A stretch of DNA of 64,000 nt. It comes from Linnemannia schmuckeri (Eukaryota > Mortierellomycota > Mortierellomycetes > Mortierellales > Mortierellaceae). Shown piece by piece: positions 13,211-24,201 of this stretch; position 1 is the first letter of the stretch, and each line of letters opens with the position of its first letter. The stretch covers positions 1,984,001 through 2,048,000 of the forward strand of contig JANATG010000006.1 of NCBI GenBank assembly GCA_029449235.1. The letters run 5' to 3'. The translations under genes and the position numbers were made by a program. The notes below the pieces were generated by a model. The model worked only from the letters and a program-made list of their open reading frames with translations, did no database searches and was not told where the DNA came from.

Positions 13211-13497
13211 GGGAATAAAAGCATATGGACAGTTTCTTGGACGAGAGCATTGCGCAGAAGAATGAACGGAGGAGATGAGGTACAGTAAAAGAGCACGAAA
13301 AGGGAAGAAATCCGCAGTTTTTCCATTCCTTCCTAGCGCCTTTACATGACACTCTAACCTTTTGTCGCCAATTACACAGCAGGCTGGCTGCGTTGTTTCC
13401 ATTTTGGGGACAGTGAGAGTCTGTCCGTCAAAACTGTCTATTTGTCGTCACATCACGATTGCGGCTTTAATGCGGGTATGCATCGGTACGGATTAGG

Positions 13498-13530
<33 letters not shown>

Positions 13531-13600
13531 GGGCGTTCGTTTTGTTGAACAAACAAGGTGAAACCAGCTAGAATGGGAAGAGGAGGGATCATCGACAACC

Positions 13601-13607
13601 ATAAATA
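13601..13607 (+). promoter_or_regulatory. TATA-like box of GST copy A
   Basis: ATAAATA about 98 bp upstream of the ATG at 13699. The same element and flanks are kept at 21736 in copy B, followed in both by a pyrimidine-rich leader. Confidence 0.5.
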
Positions 13608-13698
13608 CTCTCCCCCTTTCAATTCCTCTTTCCTTTTTTTCTTCTTCTTCACTTCCAACCTTTCTCTATCCCACACATACAAAAACAACTCTACAAAG

Positions 13699-14983
13699 AT
13701 GCCATTGACGATTACACGCTTCGCACCAGAGGGCCTCCCATCAGCGGAGGTGACCAAGTCTTTGTCGACAAACCGAGCATCGGCATCTTACAAGTTCGAG
13801 TACTTTGATGTCTCTGGCTTCGGCGCCGTTCCTCGCGATATCCTGTCTTTTGGTGACGCTCAATGGGAAGAACTCCCCATCACCGTACGCTTACTCCTTT
13901 CTCTCTCTCTCTCTCTCTCTTTTTTTTTTTTCTCTCATTACTCTCGCACAACCTTACTGGCATCAGCCATTTATATCATTTCTTTTGTATCTAATGCTCT
14001 ACTCGTCTTTGGCATTGACCATATCTTTTAGAACTGGCCAGCAGAGGTGAAATCGCCGTTCGGAGTATTCCCAGTCTTGCACATCAAGACCGCAGATGGA
14101 CGTGAGCTCCGGCTATCAGAGTCGAATGTGATTGAACATTACCTTGCCAAACAGTTTGGACTCTTGGGCGAGAATGAATGGGAAAAGCTTCAGATCAAGA
14201 CCTTTTATTCTTCGTCGCTCTATCTTCGTGAGCGCCTCACTATGCGCGTTACTTGGTACACCACCTTTGTTTTTTTTTCTTTTTTCTTTTTTCTTTTTTC
14301 TTTTTTCTTTTTTCTTTTTTCTTGTTTTGAGTGCTGTCGTTGTTATTGTTGCTGCTACTGTTATTCTTGCTGGTTTTGAGGTTGCATACCAAAAAAAAGG
14401 CTACGGCGTGGGAAAACGCAGGCTCATATTCTAACAAAAAAGCTGGAACATTTTCTGGCAATCGATGAATTTTTCTAGGAACTACAAGGAGGTGCAAGAG
14501 AAGGCGTTGGAGAAGTTCTTTGAGAAGGACCTTCCACTCTGGATTGAGACACATACCAAGCACCTTAAGGACAATGGATCCAATGGCCATTACGTCGGCA
14601 ACAAGGTAACCTACAGGAAGCGAAATACGAATTCTACGTGTATCCTTATTTTTTTTTTTCTTTTTTTTCTTAATCATTGAACCTAGTCAAGGAAGAAATA
14701 AGAGACTCTAACTCTTTTTTTTTTTTGCATTCTTCCATTGAAAAAAAAAAAAAAATGGTAGCTGTCATTGGCAGATTTACAGACGGCGAACAATATCGAC
14801 CATTTCAGATGCCTGTACAAGGGCGACGAGATTGTGGACAAGATCAAACAAGGCTCGCCCGAGATCTGGAAGGTCAAAGAAACCGTCGATAGTGAACCAC
14901 GATTGCAGGCTTGGCGTCAGTCGGAGACCTATAAGAAGCATATCGCCGCCTCTGAAGCCATTTATGCTAATACTGGGATCTAG
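13699..14983 (+). CDS. glutathione S-transferase, sigma-like (copy A)
   Basis: Four exons (13699-13884, 14032-14255, 14479-14605, 14762-14983) give 252 residues. The N-terminal thioredoxin-like part includes YKFEYF, where Y35 aligns with the catalytic Tyr of sigma-class GSTs. It also has FPVLHI with the cis-Pro (P76) and the glutathione-binding ESNVI (E92, S93). The C-terminal helical domain follows, ending in exon 4 (LADLQTAN). It has a 25-30 residue N-terminal extension (PEGLPSAEVTKSLST) relative to animal sigma GSTs. The expected role is glutathione conjugation or peroxide detoxification in the cytosol. From exon 2 to the 3' flank it is almost identical to the gene at 21834-23083, introns included, while exon 1 differs at 16 of 62 residues. 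Confidence 0.9.
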
Positions 14984-15236
14984 GATGGAGCTCTGAGGTT
15001 CTCCCACACTTTCTACGGTCCTCTATGCCTCTAAGAGCGAGTTTTCCCATTCATCCAGTAGTGTATTGGATCCCCAAGTAAAAGAAGAGAAATAAAAAAC
15101 GAGGGCTCTCGGTATCGTTGATAGCTGTTTGGGCAGTCTGTCGTGATTGTTTGTCGTTGTTCTGCTCTCACTCTTTCACAGGTACAAACAAAGAAGAGAA
15201 TGAAAGACAAAGAGGAGCCCTGTTCGCGTGTTGCTG

Positions 15237-15934
15237 CTGATGAGCTGTCGGACAAGGCAGGGTTCTCGATGGGGTTTTTTTTGTAAGACTCGGAACATTC
15301 AGTAAGGACACAAGGCAAAGCACCGATATGTTGCGTCTGGCCATGTGAGTGTACAACAGGAATAGAGAACTAGATGTATTTATAGAGGGATGCCGCAGAG
15401 GTTGTGTGAGGTTATACATTATTATTAACATATATCTTTTGCCATGGTCTGTCAATACTAGGACATCACTCCATGTTATTGATGTTTGTCTGCCACCAGG
15501 TCTGTGTAGATGTAAATAGAGCCATTCGCAGGTGAAATTTTCTGTCGCGTGGAATAGCAGTTTGGCTGCAAGGAATAAAGGACGATTTTTGCGAAGTTGG
15601 TAAGTCCACCTTTTATCATCGCTTTTGTCTGAAGGATTAAGAAGAGTACTTCTCGACGTTTACATACTGGCAGTAAAAGTTCGGCTACTATCAAGTATAT
15701 CGACATTGTCCGCTGAATCTTGAGGCGTCGCTGCCAGTCTCGAATATTGTTCAGAGCCTACGCTCTCACGCCCTCTTCGAAAAGGCGCATTTCCGCCCAA
15801 CCAGCCATGGGTGACTGCTTGACCGCTTCACTCGACGTATTTCAGCTGCAGCCCTTTTTTGTGGTATGATTTTCTTTTATCACTCACCAACACCCTAGCA
15901 CATTCACTACCAGCTCCAAAGACACATAACGACA
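15237..15934. other. spacer and promoter of the gamma-SNAP gene
   Basis: Unique sequence right of the duplication border. No gene seen. Short AT-rich stretches and a C/A-rich leader (15885-15934) precede the gamma-SNAP start. Confidence 0.55.
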
Positions 15935-18081
15935 ATGGGCGCATCAGAAGAAGCACGGCTCAAGGACGCCATCGACTACATGAAGGAAGCCGACAAGAAG
16001 TACGTCTCATGTTCCATCTGATTACTCCCTTTCCTTACCGTTTTATCACCTCCCTTGCCTCTTTGGACTGTTCGCCATCATCCTTTCGTTTCGAGTATGC
16101 CATGACCGAATGACCTAACTAACCTAACAACCATGAACACCGCACTTGCCTTGTCTCCTGCAATAATAGCACAGAGAAGAGCTGGTTCAAGAAACCCGAC
16201 TGGGATATTGCTGCACAGTACTACGAGAAAGCAGGTAGATATACAACCACCCCTGTCTCCTGTCCCGCTCCTTCCTTTCCTGTTATTTCTCCGCGCTGTT
16301 GAACCATGTTGTCCATTCGAAGAAATGCGCATCAGCGTCATCATTTATTAATAGACCCATGCCTTCTTCTTACTGCCTCGTTCTATCGTGGCGACCCTCC
16401 TTTTGGTTATGAATCCTACTAGGTCAAGCATTCAAGGCTGGAAAGTCGTATGATCAGGCTGTTCAGGCCTTTATCAAGGCGTCTGACGCCATGATCCATG
16501 CCACCAGGTACATACATCATTTAGAGCACGTTTTTCTTTTTGTGCTGTTCAGTTGCTGTCTTTATCTCGCCGACTTTAACTTGCATGTTCCCTTATTTTT
16601 TCACTTTATAGCTATTTCATGGCTGGACGCGCATTGGAAAACGGAGGCAACATCGCGCTGCAGAACTTGGGTCAGCCCGAACGCGCTGCTGACATGTACA
16701 AGCGCGCCAGTGAACTCTTTATGCAAAATATGACGCCCGACCGTGCCGCAGAGATGCTGGAGAAGAGTGCCAAGTATGTTTCCTTTTCATCTTGCTTTAA
16801 CCGGGTCATGGCTACTTTTCATCTTACTTCAATAGAGACGTGGCTATTTCTGGATATTTTTAAAATCTGGCTAACGTTGTTTACTCGTATGTATTTTCTC
16901 TCCGTTAGGGCTATGGAGCCAATCTCGGTTGACCAGGCGATTGAACTATACATTGGAGCTTGCAACATCTACGAAGGCGAGGATCGTGCCCGATATGCTA
17001 CCGACACCTTCAAGAGAACCATCGCCTTGCTCGTCAAACACAGGCGGTATGTCAATTGATCACAGCTTGTGCTGTTGAGGATTTTGGAGAGAACTCTAAA
17101 TGAACGAGTGTACTAATATGTTTTAGCATTAATTGCTGAACAAATAGATTCGAGAAGGCGACTGAGATTTTGCAGCGTTTGGGCAATGTGCAGAAGGATA
17201 CTCCCAACAAGATGGCATACTACAAGACTCTTTTGAGCATCATTATCGTTCAGTTGGCTGCTGGAGATGAAGTTGAGGCCGGAAAGAGGTTCCAGGCATA
17301 CTGCTCGTAAGTAGTTCTTTCGCTTAATCGATTCACTGATGATGTTGGAAACACGTTGTTTACAGCCAATAATACTCATACCTTCCTCCATTTGTTCTGC
17401 TCATATAGAGTGGACGGATTTGTCAAGTCGGAGGAATCAGCAGTTGCCCATCAGATGTTGGACGCGTTTGAACATCGAGACCAGAATTACTACAACCACG
17501 CTGCAGGACGCCAGCATGTTGGATTCTTGGACAATGAAATTGCTCGCTTGGCCCGCAGTATTGTCATCTCGGACGACTTGGTCTCGAGTGGCGGATTTGT
17601 CGAGCCCAACCAGCCACCCCAGCAGCAGCAATTCTATCAACAAGGACCCAACCAGCCTCCACGCCCATCTGGACAGTACCAGCAGCAGCAGCAGCCACCA
17701 TTCCAACCACAGCAACAGCAGTACGACCGAAAGGATGTCTACCAACCACACCCCTCTCAGCAGCAATTTACTCCTCAACACCAGCAACAGTCGAGCGGAG
17801 GATACGACATTTCGCCACCTGCACCAGGCCCGCCAGCATACTCTGATGAGAGGAGTGAGTCTGATTGGCGCGCACTGACCGAGAAGCCTGCGTCGTCTAC
17901 GAATTCGCCAGCTCCTCACCAGCCCTATCAGCAGCAGCAGCCTCATTGGCAGCCTTCGCAGATGCACCCTGGGCAGGCACCTTCGCCTTCACGTCAACAG
18001 CAGCAGCAGCAGCAGCCACAGCCTGGTGCTCCTCCAAGCCGCAACTACTACCAGGATGACGATGATGATGGTCTTTTGTAG
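15935..18081 (+). CDS. gamma-SNAP with Gln-rich insert near the C-terminus
   Basis: Seven exons (15935-15999, 16170-16234, 16423-16507, 16612-16773, 16909-17046, 17148-17306, 17409-18081) give 448 residues. Residues 1-285 follow the gamma-SNAP/NAPG helical repeat plan: KPDWDIAAQYYEKAG, TPDRAAEMLEKSAK, SVDQAIELY, then VDGFVKSEE and FLDNEIARLA. SNAPs bind assembled SNARE complexes and recruit the NSF ATPase for disassembly. Gamma-SNAP is usually about 310 residues. Here about 150 residues of Gln/Pro/Ser-rich sequence (from about 286) sit before an acidic tip ending DDDDDGLL, which resembles the acidic, Leu-containing end of other SNAPs. The intron before exon 6 holds a good branch site (TACTAAT at 17111). 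All junctions keep frame. Confidence 0.9.
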
Positions 18082-18223
18082 ATAGCTTACATGTATGATC
18101 GCATGCAAATAAACAAAGTTCAGATCAACCCCTTCAGTGATATTGTCAAAAGCAGTCAACAACGGGCGGATCAACTCTCTCCCCGTCCTCTTTTTCGTGG
18201 AATCTCCTTTTTTGACCGTTTTC

Positions 18224-18261
<38 letters not shown>

Positions 18262-18509
18262 ATCACACGACTTCAGCAAATGGTAAACCTGAACGCTACA
18301 TCAACTCACAGACAACAGCGCACTTCACAGGACCGACGACATTCAACATTCATAAACATACAGTCCCCAAAAAGCACCATGAGACCAGTTGTCCCTTAGC
18401 TGATCTCTTCTCGGTTGCATATCAAACACCATAGGCAACACGGACACTTGCGGGACGACTCTTCAGTCACAACAAGCACGCTCTGTCAAGGGCTGCTGCC
18501 AGGCATCCA
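18082..18509. other. spacer with poly(T) and possible first exon of the peptidase gene
   Basis: Contains a 30-nt poly(T) run (18228-18257). A possible upstream start exists at 18379: ATG AGA CCA, a 47-nt intron (18388-18434), then an open frame from 18435 in frame with the ATG at 18510. This would lengthen the Arg-rich mitochondrial presequence by about 28 residues. Confidence 0.35.
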
Positions 18510-18796
18510 ATGATCAGACCCACATCTGCAGCAGCAAGGATAGTTGCCGGATCACTTTACCGTCAATCAGCCACGGCAGGATTCTCGACTTCGACAAAAG
18601 TAGAGCGGGCAAGGCCTGTTGCGGCGGCTCAGTATGGTCAGCCGACTTGGATGACTCATCCCCATCTCATGAAGGAAGGCGAGAGTATGCTTTTTCTTCT
18701 TCATCGCGCTTAATGTTGCTGTTGGTATTGTAAGAAGATTGGTTATAACATGGTGGAATAGAGGTTGATCTGTGGAGAAACTAATGGATACCCTCC

Positions 18797-18829
<33 letters not shown>

Positions 18830-21308
18830 CGCTTTTTCACTCGAAATTAGTCACCCCGGGATTGAGCGCACAGGAATTTGAGCTCAGGAGGACGCTGTTG
18901 ATGCAAAACTTGCCCAAGGGTAGTATTGTCATCTCGACCAGCCATCGCACACGGTTCATGACCAACAATATCTTGTAAGCACGACAAGCAACCGTCTTTG
19001 GCACATCTATCGGCAGTTGAAAAACATGTAGTTGGATGACTTCCTTACTTCCGAAGGACACGCTGACCTGTATTTCTAATGGCTCTTTCTGATAGTTATC
19101 CGTTCCACCAACATACCGACTTCTACTATTTGTGTGGTATGGAGGAAATAGCATGGGTTGGATGTTTGAAAGGCACATAGAGCAAGGGTTTGATTCTGTA
19201 ATACTTATCGTATCATTCCTCCCTATTGTGTCTGTGCGCTATTTTAGGATTCAATGAACCGGATTCAGCATTGGTGCTTGGTAAGATGCTAAGAGCAGGA
19301 CAGACAGGACATGCCTGGGATTGCAACAGCAGTTCATGAAACCGTGATATCGCAACCTTTTCGACAACTTACCATCTGTCCCATTATTTGCTCTTTCTTA
19401 ACATGTACTCATGGATCGAACGTCAATTTAGAAAAGAACGATTCTCCAAAAGGATACAAGATGACCATGTTTGTAGCCCCCAAGAATGCCAACATTGAGA
19501 TGTGGGAAGGAGCGAGGACAGGAATTGAAGCCGCGAAGGAGGTCTTTGGAGCCGATGAGGTATGTACCCCATAGTTCATGATTGATCCTTTTTTTCCTAG
19601 CGAGTTCAGTTGGAGCCTTTAGAGCTTTCTGGCATCTCACTTCAATTTCACTGCAACTGTGTAATAGGCGATTGATGCAAATCTGTTCAGGTACAGGATC
19701 ATTGATATGGCCAGTCGCCACGAGAACGTGTACTTTGACTACCCAAGCCCGTCGATGTTCATGCCTATGGACATTGCCAAGAAATTGCACAACAAGCCAG
19801 GTATGTTTCAATAATTACACCGTATTTTTGTTGTCCCCGCTGTACCATTCCTTCCTTTTTATCGCGGCTGTGTACGTTTGACACATTTTTTGTTTTTTCG
19901 TGCACATTCTTATTTTTGCAGATTCGTTGGTAACAAGGATGAAGAAGGTGTTCGGTTGGGACAGTGCTAAACCAACTTCTACTACTTTCACTTTTGATTC
20001 TAAACCGTTCCTGTTTAAAGATTCGGATGTCATGGCGACCACCAAGGCACTCTCGCCGCTGATCCAGGAGATGCGTGTCGTCAAGTCTGAAGCCGAGATT
20101 AAGATTATGCGTCAAGCCGGTGAAATCAGTGGCAAGGCCTTTATCGAGGTAACTATAACGACTGCATTCGTACAAAGAGGTTACATCGTAGGACAAACTG
20201 AGCGTTTATTACTACAATAGTTTATTAACGCGTTAACTTGTGTGAACATTGATGCTGATAGACGATGAAGTTCACGAACCCACAGAGACTGGAACACCAA
20301 GTGTACGCTCGCTTCGACTATGAGTGCAGGATGAGGGGCTCACAGATGATGGCCTATGTGCCTGTGGTTGCAGGAGGATCGAACGCCTTGACGATGCACT
20401 ATGTTAACAACGACCAACCGCTGCACGATGGTGACTTGTTGTTGATGGACGCAGGTGGAGAGCTTAACGGATATGCAAGTGATATTACCCGTACCTGGCC
20501 TGTCAATGGCAAGTTTACAGACGCTCAGAAGGATCTCTATGGCGTCGTCCTCCACGCCAACAAAGAGTGTATCAAGGTAACCTAGAGTATTCATCATGTT
20601 TGCAACAGTACTGTGTGATGAGCAAGCAGTAATTGACCTCATGTATACGTTTTTCTTGTAAATTGTTGAGGTTAGCTTTGCACAGAGGAGCATGGATTGA
20701 CATTAAACCAGATCCACGATGTGTCGATGCGTTTGACCAAGGAAGGACTCGCTCGCCTCGGAATCAAGCCCCTTCCACACGTAAGTTGCCTTTCTCTACT
20801 CATTAATTTTGCGGCCTTCTTCCTCCGGGAGCTTGTTGACGCCACCAAAGTTGAGAGTATATCTCTTGCATATTTCTAACAACCCCTTCTCTTGTTGTAA
20901 ATAGGATGTGGATCGGAGGTTATACCCACACCATGTTGGCCACTACCTGGGAATGGATGTTCACGACACCGGCGATATTTCTCGATCTAGGCCTTTAAAG
21001 GAAGGCATGGTCATCACCATCGGTATGTTCTGCTCGCTGTTTTTGTTGGTCATTACGCGTGCTTGCCCCTAGATACAGCTGCAGAGTATTAACGGTCCCT
21101 TTGTCAATTTTTTGAAATGATTTTAACCTTAGAACCGGGTCTGTACATTCCAAGGGACGCGGCGTACCCAGAAAAGTACCAGGGCATCGGTATCCGTATT
21201 GAGGACAATGTTGTGATTGGCAAGACAGTGCCTTATGTGCTGAGTGTTACAGCGCCCAAGGAGATTGTAGATATCGAGTACTGTTGCGCGTCAGCCAAGA
21301 GCGATTAG
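18510..21308 (+). CDS. mitochondrial Xaa-Pro aminopeptidase, Icp55/XPNPEP3 type (M24B)
   Basis: Eleven exons (18510-18684, 18851-18974, 19096-19136, 19248-19280, 19432-19559, 19668-19800, 19922-20148, 20262-20576, 20676-20780, 20905-21022, 21133-21308) give 524 residues from this ATG. The first 40 residues are rich in Arg/Ser/Ala without acids, a mitochondrial presequence. The M24 N-terminal domain follows (PHLMKEGE, LSAQEFELRR, HTDFYYL), then the pita-bread domain. The five metal ligands are present: D350 (LMDAGG), D361 (SDITR), H440 (HHVGHYLG), E467 (EPGLY, codon split by the last intron) and E490 (RIEDN). Icp55 trims one residue from imported proteins after MPP cleavage. Its last part was copied to 12.8-13.2 kb. 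The true start may be an upstream exon at 18379. Confidence 0.92.
18799..18829 (+). repeat. 31-nt poly(T) tract in intron 1
   Basis: T run located 20 bp before the exon 2 acceptor of the Icp55-like gene, on the sense strand, where it extends the polypyrimidine tract. Confidence 0.85.
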
Positions 21309-21735
21309 GGGAATAAAAACATATGGACAGTTTCTAGGACGAGAGCACTGCATTGAAGAATGAGTGGAGGGGGGGGGATGAGGTACAGTCAAAGGGCATG
21401 AAAAGAGAAAAAATCTGTAGTTGTTTCATTCCATCTTAGCACCCCTTCATAGTCCTTTAATCTTTTGTGGTGCTGTGTTGTTCCCATTTTGGGGACAGCG
21501 GTGCTCCATCCATCAATGCGGGACTCCATTCATCCAAACGGCAGTTGATCTGCCCAGTCTGTCGTCACATCACAATTGCGGATTTAATGCGGGTTTGCTC
21601 TACAACCGAAGGCCCAAAAAAAAAAAAAAAAAATGCGCCATCTATTCCGATGCGGCGTTTTTTTTCTGGCGTTCGTTTTGTTGAACAAACAAGGCGAACC
21701 CAACTAGAATGGGAGGGGAGGGATCATCGACAACC

Positions 21736-21742
21736 ATAAATA
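21736..21742 (+). promoter_or_regulatory. TATA-like box of GST copy B
   Basis: ATAAATA 98 bp before the ATG, identical in position to copy A. The upstream block TTCGTTTTGTTGAACAAACA is also shared and forms an imperfect inverted repeat (GTTTGTT/AACAAAC type). Confidence 0.5.
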
Positions 21743-21833
21743 CTCTCCCCCTTTCAATTCCTCTTTCCTTTTTTTCTTCTTCTTCACTTCCAACCTTTCT
21801 CTATCCCACACATACAAAAACAACTCTACAAAG

Positions 21834-22373
21834 ATGAAATTGACGATCACGCGCTTCGCACCAGAGGGCCTCCCATCAGCGGAGGTGACCAAGTCTTTGT
21901 CCACAGATAGAAGATCGGCTTCTTACAAGCTCGAGCACTTTCATATCTCTGGTTTCGGCGCCGTCCCTCGCGAGATGCTGGCCTATGGTGGCGCTCAATG
22001 GGAAGATGTCATTGTCACCGTACGCTTACTTCACTCTTTCTCTTTACCCTCACATAACTTCACTGGTATCATTCATTCATATCATTTCTTTTGTATCTAA
22101 TGCTCTACTCGTCTTTGGCATTGACCATATCTTTTAGAACTGGCCAGCAGAGGTGAAATCGCCGTTCGGAGTATTCCCAGTCTTGCACATCAAGACCGCA
22201 GATGGACGTGAGCTCCGGCTATCAGAGTCGAATGTGATTGAACATTACCTTGCCAAACAGTTTGGACTCTTGGGCGAGAATGAATGGGAAAAGCTTCAGA
22301 TCAAGACCTTTTATTCTTCGTCGCTCTATCTTCGTGAGCGCCTCACTATGCGCGTTACTTGGTACACCACCTT

Positions 22374-22406
<33 letters not shown>

Positions 22407-23083
22407 CATTTTTTCTTGTTTTGAGTGTTGTCGTTGTTATTGTTGCTGCTACTGTTATTCTTGCTGGTTTTGAGGTTGCATACCAAAAAAAAAGGCTACG
22501 GCGTGGGAAAACGCAGGCTCATATTCTAACAAAAAAGCTGGAACATTTTCTGGCAATCGATGAATTTTTCTAGGAACTACAAGGAGGTGCAAGAGAAGGC
22601 GTTGGAGAAGTTCTTTGAGAAGGACCTTCCACTCTGGATTGAGACACATACCAAGCACCTTAAGGACAATGGATCCAATGGCCATTACGTCGGCAACAAG
22701 GTAACCTACAGGAAGCGAAATACGAATTCTACGTGTATCCTTATTTTTTTTTTTTCTTTTTTTTTCTTAATCATTGAACCTAGTCAAGGAAGAAATAAGA
22801 GACTCTAACTCTTTTTTTTTTTTTGCATTCTTCCATTGAAAAAAAAAAAAAAAAATGGTAGCTGTCATTGGCAGATTTACAGACGGCGAACAATATCGAC
22901 CATTTCAGATGCCTGTACAAGGGCGACGAGATTGTGGACAAGATCAAACAAGGCTCGCCCGAGATCTGGAAGGTCAAAGAAACCGTCGATAGTGAACCAC
23001 GATTGCAGGCTTGGCGTCAGTCGCAGACCTATAAGAAGCATATCGCCGCTTCTGAAGCCATTTATGCTAATACTGGGATCTAG
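21834..23083 (+). CDS. glutathione S-transferase, sigma-like (copy B), catalytic Tyr replaced by His
   Basis: Four exons (21834-22019, 22138-22361, 22574-22700, 22862-23083), 252 residues, same structure as the gene at 13699. Exons 2-4 encode the same protein apart from one Glu/Gln change near the end. Exon 1 differs at 16 of 62 residues. The motif is YKLEHF, so residue 35, expected to be the glutathione-activating Tyr, is His. The cis-Pro (P76) and ESNVI glutathione site are unchanged. It may bind glutathione but have altered chemistry, or use another residue. It lies 525 bp downstream of the intact Icp55-like gene. Confidence 0.9.
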
Positions 23084-23595
23084 GATGGAGCTCTGAGGTT
23101 CTCCCACACTTTCTACGGTCCTCTATGCCTCTAAGAGCGAGTTTTCCCATTCATCCAGTAGTGTATTGGATCCCCAAGTAAAAGAAGAGAAATAAAAAAC
23201 GAGGGCTCTCGGTATCGTTGATAGCTGTTTGGGCAGTCTGTCGTGATTGTTTGTCGTTGTCCTGCTCTCACTCTTTCACAGGTACAAACAAAGAAGAGAA
23301 TGAAAGAGAAAGAGGAACCTTGTTCGCGTGTTGCTTTCAACCAATCACCACCCCGCAAGTGTTTGCCTCTCATTTTTCTTTTCCATCAAAGACAAGGGAA
23401 AAAGGTCACGTCTCTCGCTTTTGTTTCCCCTGGACACATAATACAACCAGCGCAATTGAATAATTTTTTTTTCTCACCCACCGCCCACTCCCAACCCCTC
23501 CTTCCCCTCTCTCTTCTTTTTTTTGTTCTTTTTTTTTTTTTTTTCTCTTCATCATCCCTGCACTTCGCTCGAACCTAGCAAAAGACAACAAAAAG
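23084..23595. other. GST 3' flank and promoter of the next gene
   Basis: The first 250 bp belong to the duplicated segment. The rest is unique, ending in a C/T-rich leader with T runs before 23596. No gene seen. Confidence 0.6.
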
Positions 23596-24201
23596 ATGGC
23601 ATCAGCACTCGCCTCCGCATACCCAAAAGTCCGCTCCTGGATCTCAACAGCAACGTCGCCTTCAACAACCCACGCCTCAGGAATGCTCATCATCCTCGGC
23701 ATCCTCGCTGCTGTCACTGACGCTCACCCCGACTCGCACGACTCCCATGACAACGCCTACGCCCACGACGACCAGGACCTCCCTCCTCACCTCAGGGCAC
23801 AAGCCGCCAAACCCGTGGACGAAGCCAAATCCCAACAAGACATGATCTACTACATCGCCCTCGGGATGCTGGTCTCCCAGGGCCTCATCCGCCTCATCAC
23901 CTACATTTCCAACCGTCGTGAAGCCGCTGCCTTGGCCGCCCGCAAGAAGGACGATGATTTGGCGAGGGAGAAGCGTAAGGCCGATCTCAAGACCCTTGCG
24001 GATGCCTCGTCACCTCTGTTGGGTTCGGATACTGAGGATGATGATTATGAGGAGGAGAGTGAGTCCGAGTCTGAGAGCGAGGATGAGGAGGAAGAGGTTG
24101 AGGAGGAGGAGGAAGAGAGTGAGGTTGATTCGGAGAGCGAGACTGAGATCCAGCGCCGTCGACGTGTCCTCGCCGCCGGTGATACTGAAGTCGAGGAGTA
24201 A
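23596..24201 (+). CDS. small membrane protein with His-rich loop and acidic tail
   Basis: Single-exon gene for 201 residues; no family recognised. There are two hydrophobic segments, about residues 29-42 (GMLIILGILAAVTDA) and 84-104 (MIYYIALGMLVSQGLIRLI). Between them is a loop rich in His and Asp (DAHPDSHDSHDNAYAHDD). After the second segment comes a basic stretch with coiled-coil character (REAAALAARKK), then about 45 residues that are nearly all Glu, Asp and Ser, then RRRR. The loop could bind metal and the acidic Ser-rich tail has casein-kinase-2-like sites; both are inference. The ATG follows a CT-rich leader (AAAAAGATGG). A clear reading frame with strong codon bias supports a real gene. 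Confidence 0.75.
   Translation: MASALASAYPKVRSWISTATSPSTTHASGMLIILGILAAVTDAHPDSHDSHDNAYAHDDQDLPPHLRAQAAKPVDEAKSQQDMIYYIALGMLVSQGLIRLITYISNRREAAALAARKKDDDLAREKRKADLKTLADASSPLLGSDTEDDDYEEESESESESEDEEEEVEEEEEESEVDSESETEIQRRRRVLAAGDTEVEE

Larger units (their letters stand above)
12819..15236 (+). repeat. segmental duplication, copy A
   Basis: This block carries the peptidase fragment, an intergenic spacer and a complete GST gene. It corresponds to 19906-19958 plus 21007-23334 (copy B). The match stops at about 15236 (after GTTCGCGTGTTGCT), beyond which the two loci are unrelated. Copy B contains the intact peptidase gene, so it is likely the parental arrangement. No target-site duplication or transposon end was seen at the borders. 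Confidence 0.9.
19906..23334 (+). repeat. segmental duplication, copy B (likely parental)
   Basis: Matches copy A (12819-15236) apart from about 1.05 kb present only here (about 19959-21006) and a diverged spacer around 21600-21680. The matching region ends at about 23334. Confidence 0.88.
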
